Shown here in pieces: positions 55,319 through 63,762 of a stretch of DNA of 64,000 nucleotides. The position numbers and the translations under genes are program-made. This DNA is from Gemmata palustris (GTDB lineage Bacteria > Planctomycetota > Planctomycetia > Gemmatales > Gemmataceae). How positions within the stretch are numbered: position 1 is the stretch's first letter; every line of letters begins with the position of its first letter. The DNA lies in the NCBI RefSeq assembly GCF_017939745.1, contig NZ_JAGKQQ010000001.1, forward strand, positions 806,001 to 870,000. Reading direction: 5' to 3'. The notes beneath the pieces are model-generated. The model searched no databases, was not told the DNA's origin, and was given only the letters and a program-made list of their open reading frames with translations.

Positions 55319-56767
55319 ATGGCCGCGACCACTCCCGACCTGGCCGACTCCGAAGCGCAGCGGAAGTCGCTGCCCATTCTCTCCGCGAACGTGCCCGCCG
55401 CGACCGCGACCGGCGGGCCGATCCCCGCGCCGCCGCACACGTGCGGTTCGGGGGCGCACGGGCCGAACATCGATTACGAACTCGTTCTCGATTGCGTCCA
55501 CTGCGGGCTCTGCACCGCGAGTTGCCCGACCTACGTGGAAACGTCGAACGAGGCGGACTCGCCGCGCGGCCGCATCTACCTGATGCGGAGCGTGATCGAC
55601 GGCACGCTCGAACTCGACAACGACGTGAAGCAGCACCTCGACCTGTGCCTCAATTGCCGCGCGTGCGAAACCGCGTGCCCGTCCGGGGTGCAGTACGGTC
55701 GGCTCATCGAACCGTTCCGCGAGTTCATGAACGAACTCGAACCGGGGCGCCAGGTTCAGTCGCTCAACGCGCTCCAGAAGTTCTTGCTGTTCCACGTGTT
55801 CCCGTACCGGTGGCGCAACCGCGTGTCGCTCGCACCGGCGCGGTTGATGCAGTGGACCGGGCTCGACTGGCTGACGGAAAAGAGCGGCCTGATGGGGCTG
55901 GTACCACAATCGCTCCGCAGCATGAAGCAGATGCTTCCCGTGTTGAAGCCGCACTACGGGCAACTGCCGGAAGTGCTGGAGCCGATCGGCAAGCCGCGCG
56001 CCCGCGTCGCGCTCTTCCTGGGGTGCGTCGCGGACTCGCTCTACCCCGACACGAACTACGCGACCGCGAAGGTACTCCAGGCGAACGGCTGCGAGGTGTG
56101 GATTCCGCGGAGCCAGGGCTGTTGCGGCGCGCTGCACTATCACTCGGCGGAAGAAGCCCCGGCCCGTGCGTTTGCGGCCGCGAACTGCGAAACGTTCGGT
56201 GCGAACGACGCGGAAAAGTTCAAGTCGCTCGACGCGATCATCACCAACGCGGCCGGCTGCGGGTACCAGCTCAAAGATTACGCCCACATGATGCACAACA
56301 CGCCCGAGGCGGAATCCGCCGCGCGGTTCCAGAGCAAGGTGCGCGACGTGAGCGAGTTCCTGATGGAGCTCGGCCCGGTCCAGCCCACGCACCCGCTGAA
56401 CATCAAGGCGACGTACCACGACGCCTGCCACTTGCGGCACGCGCAGCAGATCTTCAAACAACCCCGCGCGCTGCTCGAAATGATCCCGGGGCTGGAACTG
56501 ATTCCGCTCCCGGAAAGCGAACTCTGTTGCGGCGCGGCGGGGAGCTACAACCTGACGCAGCCCGAAATGGCCGACCGCCTCGGTAAGAGGAAGACCTCGA
56601 ACATTGCCGCGACCGGCGCGAAGGCGCTGTTCACGGGTAACGTCGGCTGCCTGATGCAGATCACGCGGCACTTAAAGGCACTCGACCCGGACGTGTGGTG
56701 CGCGCACCCGGTCGATGCGCTGTGGGCGAGCTACAGCGGCGAAATGCCGAAGGAACTGGAAGGGTGA
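55319..56767 (+). CDS. glcF: Glycolate oxidase iron-sulfur subunit GlcF
   Basis: Protein of 482 residues. Two 4Fe-4S motifs, CVHCGLCTASCP and CLNCRACETACP, precede two CCG domains (QGCCGALHYHS and LCCGAAGSYNL). It passes electrons from GlcD/GlcE to the quinone pool in related systems. ATG 55319 lies after the palindrome; the upstream 59 codons of open frame are repeat-derived and are rejected. It is 78 nt before the ParD gene start. Confidence 0.93.
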   Translation: MAATTPDLADSEAQRKSLPILSANVPAATATGGPIPAPPHTCGSGAHGPNIDYELVLDCVHCGLCTASCPTYVETSNEADSPRGRIYLMRSVIDGTLELDNDVKQHLDLCLNCRACETACPSGVQYGRLIEPFREFMNELEPGRQVQSLNALQKFLLFHVFPYRWRNRVSLAPARLMQWTGLDWLTEKSGLMGLVPQSLRSMKQMLPVLKPHYGQLPEVLEPIGKPRARVALFLGCVADSLYPDTNYATAKVLQANGCEVWIPRSQGCCGALHYHSAEEAPARAFAAANCETFGANDAEKFKSLDAIITNAAGCGYQLKDYAHMMHNTPEAESAARFQSKVRDVSEFLMELGPVQPTHPLNIKATYHDACHLRHAQQIFKQPRALLEMIPGLELIPLPESELCCGAAGSYNLTQPEMADRLGKRKTSNIAATGAKALFTGNVGCLMQITRHLKALDPDVWCAHPVDALWASYSGEMPKELEG

Positions 56768-56845
56768 GTGGGACCGCGGGTGGGGCAACTCGTCTGGGTG
56801 AGCGAGAGTGGGTCGTGGTACGATGCGGTATCACCGGAGGCACGC

Positions 56846-57124
56846 ATGAAGACGTACCAGATCACACTACCGGACGATGTCGCCGCGTTCGTGGACCGCG
56901 TATTGGCCGAGAAGAAGTGGGGCACGCTCGATGACCTCGTGATGTACGCGCTGGGAACCGTCGGGACCGAACTGGAAAGTGACGCGGACACGGAAATTGA
57001 CGCGCTCCGAAAGGCCGTGCAAGTCGGCATCGACCAGGCCGACCGCGGTGAACTGGTGGACGGCGAGGTCGTGATGAAGCGGTTGCGGGACAAACTCGAA
57101 GCCGCGCGGAAACAGCCGACATGA
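56846..57124 (+). CDS. ParD-type antitoxin
   Basis: Antitoxin-like protein of 92 residues. The N-terminus MKTYQITLPDDVAAFVDRVL fits the ribbon-helix-helix DNA-binding fold of ParD. The C-terminal acidic and Ala-rich helix would bind the toxin. ATG 56846 has a GGAGG ribosome site. It overlaps the toxin ORF by 4 nt (ATGA), the usual toxin-antitoxin layout. Confidence 0.82.
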   Translation: MKTYQITLPDDVAAFVDRVLAEKKWGTLDDLVMYALGTVGTELESDADTEIDALRKAVQVGIDQADRGELVDGEVVMKRLRDKLEAARKQPT

Positions 57125-57381
57125 AGCGCTTTCGCAACACGCCCCAAGCGGAAGCCGATCTCGACGCGATCACCGATTACTACGCGGCCAACAACCCGGA
57201 CGCGGGGATTCGCCTGCTCGATCAACTCACCGCCCGGTGCCGGGCGTATCCCAAACCATTCCAGCAAGCCATACCAACTCCTCTTTGCTGCCACGTCTGT
57301 CACCGCCCGACGAAATCCGCTTCGTTCAGTTCACCACCTCTCGACATACCTTCTCCTTGTGTTTGGGTATGCTTTACGTAG
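57121..57381 (+). pseudogene. Truncated ParE/RelE-type toxin
   Basis: The first 40-45 residues (MKRFRNTPQAEADLDAITDY, then NNPDAGIRLLDQLTARCRAY) match the N-terminal part of ParE toxins. From about residue 45 the sequence diverges and lacks the usual C-terminal strands, ending after 86 codons. The coding base use changes at the same point, about 57245. Insertion of the restriction-modification segment probably replaced the C-terminal half. The toxin is likely inactive. Confidence 0.7.
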
Positions 57382-58129
57382 GGCTGAAGCTTCGGATCTA
57401 TTCTTCCGACTCCTCTTCCACTCTAACGCCAAACACCTTGCCGAAGTTGTACCGCCACTGAAGCGCGTAGCTCATCCCGATCCTGCCATCGAGCGGGCTA
57501 GCAAGGAACCTGTTCCATTCGTTGTCATTCGGGAACCGCCCGAAATCCTTCTGCACCTCAATGACCCAACTGTCAGCGGCATCGATCACGCCCATGTGAA
57601 GCGGCGTAATCTTCAAGATGCCCTTGATCGCATCGACTTCGGAATCAGGGATGAGCGGCTTGTCCGTCTTCGCCTTCTGGATGTTCTTCGTTTTGAAATC
57701 AGTTTCCGCCTCAGCGATGATAGTTTTGATTTGGGCATCATCTTGTAAGTGAGCAATCAGTCGCACCAAGATCTTTGCACGCCAATCACTCTGGTTGACG
57801 AACGCCAAAAAGCGGAAGGCTTTCTTCGCCCATGACTGGTTCTTCTCAAGTAGCCATTCCCGCTGAGCCTTCGCCAATTTGCAAAGGTTTTCATCCGCGA
57901 TTTGCGACTTGGTGAGGTACGACCACTTCGTGATTTGCAGCCGCAGCGGGGGCTTCTTCTTTGCCACTTGGTAGTCCGTCAAAAGGACCACGGCATCATG
58001 CTCGCTCCCCAGCAACCGCTCATACCCGGAGAAGAACGGCTCACTGGTGCAGTAGTTCTCTGAGGGCGACTTGACCCCCAAATCCAAGTCCGGGAGATCG
58101 ACACCACGCGCCGGGTTGATCTTGAGGTT

Positions 58130-58138
58130 CGGTAACCC
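58130..58138. repeat. Left target-site duplication
   Basis: CGGTAACCC, identical to the 9 bp at 58929-58937, directly adjoining the left IS1 end. Confidence 0.92.
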
Positions 58139-58148
58139 GGTAGTGGCC

Positions 58149-58576
58149 CTAATGTCGGGATTCGTTGTACAGGCGTATGAAATACCACAAGGCGCCGAGG
58201 TGGTTCCTGGGGCACTTGGAGAACGTGAGAGTCTTGCGCACGAGTCGGGCGCATCGTTGTCTCAGGGTAAGCCAGAACCGTTCGATGTGGGCGGTGAGGC
58301 CCGTGTCCTTGCCCACGGGTCGATGCCGGGCGCGTGGGATCACGCCACGGTACGAGGCGAGGAAGTCGGTGTACACGGTGACCCCGGTCCGGTACCCGCG
58401 CGGGAGCGCGTCCCAGAGCCGTTGGGCCGTGGCTGCGGACCGGTCCCCGAGAACCATTGCGAGCACCCGCCGGGTGCCCAAGTCCAGGGCTACCCAGACC
58501 CAATGGACATCACCCTTGGAACCCACGAAGCTCCACAATTCGTCGGCCTCGATCACGACCGGGCCGCACTTTTTGG
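58149..58576 (-). CDS. insB: IS1 transposase catalytic part (InsB-like)
   Basis: DDE-type catalytic domain of IS1 transposase. It shows VIEADELWSFVGSKGDVHW, VTVYTDFLASYRGVIP, and HIERFWLTLRQRCARLVRKT. It has no obvious own start; it is read by a -1 frameshift from insA (heptamer CCCAAAA, 58571-58577 on the complementary strand). The stop is at 58149. The start given is the approximate frameshift point. Confidence 0.85.
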
Positions 58577-58888
58577 GGGCGGTCCCGGCTCGTGTGGGGT
58601 CTCCTGTCGATACAGCTCGTTGACGAACCCTTGGAGCCACGACCGGGACACCCCGACGGCCCGCGCGATGGCCCGGATTCCCATGCGCTCGGCCAACAGG
58701 CGCCGCACCAGATCCTTCGTGGCCTCCGGGACCGGTCCGGTCTTCGGGTCCGCAACGAACCGCCGGTCGCACCCCCGGCACCGGAACCCCGGAGTGCCCG
58801 AGTGGGTGAGACCGTTGCGCACCACATGGGTCGCACCGCACCGGGGGCACGGCGGAATCGGGGGACGAGGGGGTGTTGCGTCCAGCAT
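58553..58888 (-). CDS. insA: IS1 transposase N-terminal regulator (InsA-like)
   Basis: Protein of 111 residues with an N-terminal zinc finger (CPRCGATHV, then CRGCDRRFV) and a helix-turn-helix (GIRAIARAVGVSRSWLQGFV). In IS1 this part binds the terminal repeats and InsA alone is a repressor. A CCCAAAA slippery heptamer near its end would shift ribosomes into insB. Confidence 0.88.
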   Translation of the reverse strand: MLDATPPRPPIPPCPRCGATHVVRNGLTHSGTPGFRCRGCDRRFVADPKTGPVPEATKDLVRRLLAERMGIRAIARAVGVSRSWLQGFVNELYRQETPHEPGPPPKSAARS

Positions 58889-58928
58889 CCCAACACTTTA
58901 GAGCAATCCCAACCGGTGGGCCACTACC

Positions 58929-58937
58929 CGGTAACCC
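58929..58937. repeat. Right target-site duplication
   Basis: CGGTAACCC, identical to the 9 bp at 58130-58138, directly adjoining the right IS1 end. Confidence 0.92.
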
Positions 58938-59190
58938 TAACCCGGCAAGTGTGGTGGTTTCCAGCACGGCAACGAGGAGCATCTCCACCACACTGCCTAT
59001 TGTCTTGCCATCGAGATTCGGCAAGGTAGCGTCACTCTTCAGCTTCTCATACCAGTGCGGAAGAAGTCCGCCGCGCCCAAGCCTCTTCAACACGGCTTCG
59101 ACGACATCAAGATTCTTGCCACTCAGCGCAGCGTTTACGCCCGCAATGGCTGCATTGAGTTTGTCGCGGACGACGGCGCGGAGTTCTTCT

Positions 59191-60345
59191 TTAGTTGGCA
59201 TCGTCAAAGAGGGTTGCGGGTTCTTTGCGGCGGGGTAATGCGTGCCGTGTAATACCGTCATCCGACAACCGGCTCAGCACCCATTCAACGAGCGGCGGCG
59301 GCACCGCGTTACCGAACAACTGGTACTGGTCATAAACCGACACTGCTTTGCAGTGTTCATCGGGGAAGCCTTGAATGCGTGCATACTCGATGTTCGTCAG
59401 CCGGCGGTAACGCTCACCGATCTTGTACCGTTCGTAGTGGCGGCTGGTTGTCGATGTCAGCGTCGGGGCAACACCGTTGGTGCCGAAGATGGTGTAGCCC
59501 ATCCTTGCGCCGCCGCGTTGGTTGCTCAGGATTTCGACACCGTGAATGAAGCGGTTCACCGGATCATTTTCGTGGGCCCACTTCAGCGTTGCTTCGGTGA
59601 AGTCGAACTCGGCGGGCACGGTGTCTTGAAGCACGGCTGCCAGCCTCACCAGTGGACAGGCAGTCGTGAACTTCTCCAAATCCAACCCGAAGAACCGCCC
59701 GGCTGATGCCAGCCCCCAATCAGGGAACCGTGCCTTATGTTCGGGGATCGTGTTCCACGTCGCGGGTTCTGCGAGCCGGTCACGCTGTCGCCCTTTGATC
59801 GTGCTGAAGTCTTCGGGCAGTGCCAGCCGGATTCGAGGGTCTAGCTGTTCCCGCGTCTTCCTCACTCCCAAGATGACAACGCGCTCGCGGTTCTGTGGCA
59901 GCCCGAAGTGCATCGCGTTCAGCAGACGCCATTCGAGCGCGTAGTCGAGTTCCGCGAGCGAACCCAGGATGGTGGCGAAGTGGCCGCCGTTTTCCATCGT
60001 CAGCAGCCGCTTCACGTTTTCGAGAACGAAGAACTTCGGGCGGCGCATCTTCAGCACATCAACGATCAACTCGAAGAGCGTGCCCCTTGCGTCCCGCGTC
60101 CCTTCCTTCTTCCCGGCGCTGCTGAACGGCTGACACGGGAATCCACCGGTCAGCACGTCATGGTCCGGCACAACCGCTTTTAGTTCGGTGAAGTCACCTT
60201 GATGTAGTTCTTTCGGCCCGAAGCGGTCGTGGTAGACGATACACGCCTTCTCGCTACTGTCGTTCGCCCAGACGGTTTCCCAGCCCAAGCGGTCAGCAGC
60301 GATGCGGAACCCACCGATACCAGCGAAGAGTTCAACCGTTCGCAT
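59191..60345 (-). CDS. DNA (cytosine-5)-methyltransferase of an R-M system
   Basis: C5 DNA methyltransferase of 384 residues. Motif I is ELFAGIGGFR, motif IV GGFPCQPFSSAG, motif VI FVLENVK, motif VIII PQNRERVV, and motif IX RLTNIEYARIQGFPDEH. Motif X is YQLFGNAVPPPLV. The target-recognition region (about 215-300) is not one I can assign to a sequence. ATG 60345 gives a correct N-terminus; the longer open frame upstream is not family-like. It overlaps the restriction gene start by 11 nt. It is intact, while its partner is broken. Confidence 0.93.
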   Translation of the reverse strand: MRTVELFAGIGGFRIAADRLGWETVWANDSSEKACIVYHDRFGPKELHQGDFTELKAVVPDHDVLTGGFPCQPFSSAGKKEGTRDARGTLFELIVDVLKMRRPKFFVLENVKRLLTMENGGHFATILGSLAELDYALEWRLLNAMHFGLPQNRERVVILGVRKTREQLDPRIRLALPEDFSTIKGRQRDRLAEPATWNTIPEHKARFPDWGLASAGRFFGLDLEKFTTACPLVRLAAVLQDTVPAEFDFTEATLKWAHENDPVNRFIHGVEILSNQRGGARMGYTIFGTNGVAPTLTSTTSRHYERYKIGERYRRLTNIEYARIQGFPDEHCKAVSVYDQYQLFGNAVPPPLVEWVLSRLSDDGITRHALPRRKEPATLFDDAN

Positions 60346-60629
60346 GACGTTCAAGATACCACCTAATCCGGTTGCACTGCCCCATATTGATTCGGTTAGA
60401 CATCGGCACTCTGCTACTCCCAACTTCAACAGTTCTGGCTGCCGCCGGGGACACCCGTTCATTTCTCCCGTATCGGCCGAACGGCGGCAGCCACCGGCAC
60501 GACTGAGTTGTCAAAGACAGTTCGGTCGTGTCAGTGAAGTCATTGAGTGAAATGTGAGCAAAAGAACAGTATACCCATCGCCTGGGCGCGGGCTAGGCAA
60601 ACAACAACCCAACCGAACAGGTATCAGCC
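60346..60629. other. Intergenic between R-M locus and aldolase gene
   Basis: No gene is supported. A hairpin with arms TGGCTGCCGCC and GGCGGCAGCCA is present near 60437-60500. The right edge of the acquired segment probably falls here, but no direct repeat marking it was found. Confidence 0.4.
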
Positions 60630-61517
60630 ATGAAACTCGCAGGTATCATCCCGCCCGTCGTTACGCCGCTGACCGCGGACCAAGCCGTCGATCTCCCCGG
60701 CCTCCGCAAGCACATCGACCTGATGCTCGCGCGGGGCGTTCACGGAATCTTCGTACTCGGAACGACGGGCGAGTTCTACGCGCTCGACGAACACGAGAAG
60801 CAACAGATCGTCGCGGACGCGATCGCACACGTCGGGGGGCGGGCGCCCGTGTACGCGGGCACCGGCGCGGAGACCACGCGCGAAGTCATTCGACTCACGA
60901 AGATGGCGGAGAAGGAAGGGGCCGCGGGCGTGTCCGTTATCACGCCGTACTTCATCAAGCCCAACCAGGCCGAACTCTTCGATCACTTCCGCCGCGTCGC
61001 GGAGAGCACGTCGGTGCCCGTTGTGCTGTACAACAACCCGGCAACGTGCGGCGGGCTCAGCATCGAGCCCGAAACGGTCGCGAAGCTCGCCGAAGTGCCC
61101 AACATCATTGGGATCAAAGATTCGTCCGGCGACTTGCAGAACACAATCGAGATCATTCGCCAAACGCCGCGCGACACGTTCAGTGTTCTGAACGGGCGCG
61201 ACACGCTCATCCTCGCCGCGCTTCAGGCCGGCGCACAAGGGGCGATACCGGCGTCGTGCAACATCGCGCCCGAACTGTGCGTGGGGATTTACGAGTCCTT
61301 TAGTAAGGGAGATGTCGAAGGCGCGAAGGTGTTTCAGTCGCGACTACACGGCGTGCGGATGGCAATGAGTTTGGGCACCGGTAACAGCGCCGTGAAAGAA
61401 GCGATGACGCTGTTGGGGCGCAGCGCCGGGCCGATGCGCGCCCCGGTTGCGCCGTTCGGTGACGCACAGAGGGCCAAACTGAAAGCCATTTTGGAAAAGG
61501 CCGGGCTACTTGGGTGA
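60630..61517 (+). CDS. DHDPS/NAL-family aldolase
   Basis: Class I aldolase of the dihydrodipicolinate synthase superfamily, 295 residues. The substrate loop GTTGEFYALD, active-site Tyr in VVLYNNPATCGG, and Schiff-base Lys in IIGIKDSSGD are present. The Arg that follows YN-x-P in true DapA (binding the substrate carboxylate) is missing: YNNPATCGG has T at that place. It is therefore more likely another aldolase of the family than DapA. No lysine gene is adjacent. Confidence 0.85.
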   Translation: MKLAGIIPPVVTPLTADQAVDLPGLRKHIDLMLARGVHGIFVLGTTGEFYALDEHEKQQIVADAIAHVGGRAPVYAGTGAETTREVIRLTKMAEKEGAAGVSVITPYFIKPNQAELFDHFRRVAESTSVPVVLYNNPATCGGLSIEPETVAKLAEVPNIIGIKDSSGDLQNTIEIIRQTPRDTFSVLNGRDTLILAALQAGAQGAIPASCNIAPELCVGIYESFSKGDVEGAKVFQSRLHGVRMAMSLGTGNSAVKEAMTLLGRSAGPMRAPVAPFGDAQRAKLKAILEKAGLLG

Positions 61518-61926
61518 TGTGGGACAATTTGGAGCGAGAAGTGAAATGGTCGCGGTCCATTAACGGAGGGTTCGCGAGGTTCGCGCGGGAATTGGTGCTT
61601 ACCTAAATTACCTACGCGGTACCAGTGTAGTTCAGAAGCGGGGACGAAAGAATCTGCGAAAAATCCTAGCGCGGGGGGACATTCCTCTTGATAAAGTCTA
61701 CCACAACCAACGGAGTTGTCCCGTTGACCGACGCCGAACGCTCGCTTCTCCCGCTCGAAGAGTCCTGGATCGATTATCGGAGGCGGCTCCGAAATGCCAG
61801 GATCGCCCGACAGGTGTGGCTAGCGGTGGTTCACCCACTTGCCAGTTCGTTCGTCCCCGCCGCGCGGTCCCGCGCGGGAAGTTGATCCAAGCAGCGGCCG
61901 GGGACCGGGCCGCGGGAGAGTTCGTT
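61518..61926. other. Leader and intergenic region before RRM gene
   Basis: No gene is supported; a 65-codon open frame at 61688 has no family features. The 3' half may form the long untranslated leader common to cold-regulated RNA-binding proteins. Confidence 0.4.
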
Positions 61927-62307
61927 GTGGGTAAGAAATTGTACGTCGGCAACTTGAGTTGGGGCGTTACCGACTCGCAGCTGCAAGACATGTTCACCCC
62001 TTACGGGTCCGTCGTTTCGGCCCAGGTGATCATGGACCGCGACACCGGCCGCTCGAAGGGCTTCGGGTTCGTCGAGATGGGGACCGACCAGGAGGCGCAA
62101 GCCGCCATCACCGGGATGCACGGGCAGGTCATCGAGGGCCGCCCGCTGACGGTGAATGAAGCCCGTCCGAAGGAAGGTGGCGGTGGCGGCGGTGGTGGCG
62201 GCGGCCGTCGGGGTGGCGGCGGTGGTGGTTACGGCGGTGGCGGTGGTGGTTACGGCGGTGGCGGTGGTGGTTACGGCGGTGGCGGCGGCGGTGGCCGTCG
62301 CTACTAA
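61927..62307 (+). CDS. Glycine-rich RRM RNA-binding protein
   Basis: Protein of 126 residues with one RRM. RNP2 is LYVGNL and RNP1 is KGFGFVEM. A Gly-rich tail of GGGGGYGG type follows, ending GRRY. GTG 61927 has GGGAGAG 7 nt upstream and opens the RRM directly. Proteins like this act as RNA chaperones, often in cold. The tail carries three perfect 21-bp tandem repeats (62221-62283). Confidence 0.9.
   Translation: MGKKLYVGNLSWGVTDSQLQDMFTPYGSVVSAQVIMDRDTGRSKGFGFVEMGTDQEAQAAITGMHGQVIEGRPLTVNEARPKEGGGGGGGGGGRRGGGGGGYGGGGGGYGGGGGGYGGGGGGGRRY
62221..62283 (+). repeat. Three 21-bp tandem repeats in RRM tail
   Basis: The unit (begins GGTGGTGGTTACGGC) is present in three perfect copies, encoding GGGYGGG-type segments. 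A triplet-based tandem array can change tail length without a frameshift. Confidence 0.85.
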
Positions 62308-62442
62308 AGTTCCGAATATAAGCTAAACTCTCTGTGGGGCGGCGAGTGTCGCCGCCCCTCGCCCTCCTTTTCAGGTGCTGGCGGCCGGGATTCTCGCTCC
62401 CGACGGCACGCGCCTGTCACTTTTAAGTCAGGAACCCTCAGC

Positions 62443-63468
62443 TTGCCTACTCTGTCAAGCACCAGCTTGCCTAGTGCCCCGCCCGCAACCGAACCGAACG
62501 AGTCGGTTCCCGAGGCCATCCTCCCGCCGCCGCAGCAGGTGTTTAGCACCGGCCGGAAGGTGTTGTCGTGGGTCACGACGTTCGTCGGCGTCTCGGTCCC
62601 CCTGGTGGGGTTGGCCGCGGGCATCGTTCTGGCGGTGGGCTGGGGCTACTTCGGGTGGGTCGATTTCGCGCTGTTGGTCGGCATGTACCTGATGTCCATG
62701 CTCGGCGTCACGGTCGGGTTCCACCGGCTCTTCACGCACCGCTCGTTTCAAACCGTGCGCCCGATCCAGGTTCTCTTCGGCGTGCTCGGGTCGATGTCCT
62801 TCCAGGGGCCGCTGCTCGACTGGGTCGGGCGGCACCGGCTCCACCACCAGCACAGCGACAAGGACGGCGACCCGCACTCCCCGTACCCGCACACCCGCGG
62901 GCTCAAGGGCTGGCTCCAGGGCTTCTGGCACTCGCACATCGGCTGGGCGTTTTCCCCCATGCCCGACGGCCTGGACCGTTACGCCGGGGACTGGCGCCGC
63001 GACCCGGTGATCCGCACGGTCAGCGCGCTGTTCCCGCTGTGGGCGCTCCTCGGCGTCCTGATCCCGGCCGCGATCGGGTACGCCTTCGGCGGGTGGCACG
63101 GTGCCCTCACCGGGTTCGTGTGGGGCGGGCTCGTTCGCATTCTGCTCGGGCACCACGCCACCTGGAGCGTGAACTCGATCTGCCACTTGTGGGGCAGCAA
63201 GCCCTACGCGGCCGGCGACGAGAGCCGCAACAACGTGCTGGTCGGTGTGGTGGCGCTGGGCGAGGGGTGGCACAACAACCACCACGCCTTTCCGTCGTCG
63301 GCCCGGCACGGGCTCCAGTGGTGGCAGTTCGACCTGAGCTGGCTGGTGATCCGGGGGCTGGCCCTCTGCGGGCTCGCGTGGCGGGTCCGGCTGCCCTCGC
63401 GCGGCGAACTCATCGCCCGTGCCGCGGACGGCGAACGCTCGATGCCCGCGACCGGGACCGCGTCGTAG
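62443..63468 (+). CDS. Acyl-CoA desaturase (delta-9 type)
   Basis: Membrane di-iron desaturase of 341 residues. Histidine boxes are FHRLFTHRSF, RHRLHHQHSD and WHNNHHAF. About four helices surround them. It likely introduces double bonds in saturated acyl chains. A TTG at 62443 is the assigned start, with AGGAA upstream; a later start cannot be excluded. A strong hairpin terminator follows at 63496-63530. Confidence 0.88.
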   Translation: MPTLSSTSLPSAPPATEPNESVPEAILPPPQQVFSTGRKVLSWVTTFVGVSVPLVGLAAGIVLAVGWGYFGWVDFALLVGMYLMSMLGVTVGFHRLFTHRSFQTVRPIQVLFGVLGSMSFQGPLLDWVGRHRLHHQHSDKDGDPHSPYPHTRGLKGWLQGFWHSHIGWAFSPMPDGLDRYAGDWRRDPVIRTVSALFPLWALLGVLIPAAIGYAFGGWHGALTGFVWGGLVRILLGHHATWSVNSICHLWGSKPYAAGDESRNNVLVGVVALGEGWHNNHHAFPSSARHGLQWWQFDLSWLVIRGLALCGLAWRVRLPSRGELIARAADGERSMPATGTAS

Positions 63469-63495
63469 TATCACGTGGCCGAATCACGATTTCCG

Positions 63496-63530
63496 AAGCC
63501 CCGCGGAGGTACCGCGGGGCTTTTGCGTTT
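63496..63530 (+). terminator. Rho-independent terminator
   Basis: An 11-bp stem (AAGCCCCGCGG and its complement, 63496-63506 and 63512-63522) with a 5-nt loop is followed by TTTTGCGTTT. It ends the desaturase transcript and may also act on the convergent gene. Confidence 0.75.
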
Positions 63531-63762
63531 AAACGCCCCCGTACTCGTCGGCTTTCTCTTTCCCCGCGGCGGACAGCCCGAAGGGCGACGCGCGCCCCCC
63601 ATTGAGGCGCTCGAACCACTCGCAATTCAGTACCCGTTCGATCGCGTGTCGCGACGAACCCGTTTCGAGCGCGAGTTGCTGAATCGTGAGCGGTCCTCGA
63701 CTCGACAGGATTCTCAGAACCGCCGCGCGGCGTTCCGTGAGAGTGGCAAATGGGTCGGGCAT
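63529..63762 (-). CDS. Small winged-helix protein
   Basis: Protein of 77 residues with a helix-turn-helix pattern (TLTERRAAVLRILSSRGPLT, then IQQLALETGSSRHAIERVLN). A short wing and tail (GRASPFGLSAAGKEKADEYG) follow. It resembles small MarR/ArsR-like or restriction-regulator-like DNA-binding proteins. Its target is unknown. Confidence 0.55.
   Translation of the reverse strand: MPDPFATLTERRAAVLRILSSRGPLTIQQLALETGSSRHAIERVLNCEWFERLNGGRASPFGLSAAGKEKADEYGGV

Larger units (their letters stand above)
58139..58928 (-). mobile_element. IS1-family insertion sequence, 790 bp
   Basis: The ends are inverted repeats starting GGTAGTGGCCC, with 19 of the first 24 positions matching. Perfect 9-bp direct repeats CGGTAACCC flank it (58130-58138 and 58929-58937). 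Length, 8-9-bp duplication and gene content fit IS1. It inserted into the restriction gene. Confidence 0.95.
57398..59201 (-). pseudogene. Type II restriction endonuclease-like gene split by IS1
   Basis: Two fragments of one gene lie either side of an IS1-family element. Fragment 1 runs 59201-58929 and fragment 2 58129-57398, with one 9-bp target duplication removed. Joining them restores an exact in-frame ORF of 335 codons including the stop. The junction reads TTTLAGLGLP and then NLKINPARGVDLPDLDLGVK. It starts 11 nt inside the end of the methyltransferase gene, the layout of a type II R-M operon. A PD-x-D-L-G-V-K-S cluster near the junction suggests a PD-(D/E)xK-like active site, but the spacing is not canonical. 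The enzyme type is inferred from the methyltransferase and context. Confidence 0.65.

Noticed and set aside
58149-59261. A single 370-residue protein spanning this frame
   Set aside because: It is an artefact that reads from the restriction gene fragment into the IS1 insB frame; the IS1 ends and target duplications show two separate units.
60630-61517. Assignment as dapA
   Set aside because: The key substrate-binding Arg is absent, so a specific symbol is not justified.
61688-61885. 65-codon plus-strand gene before the RRM gene
   Set aside because: No ribosome site, no homology pattern by eye, and it overlaps the probable leader of the RRM gene.
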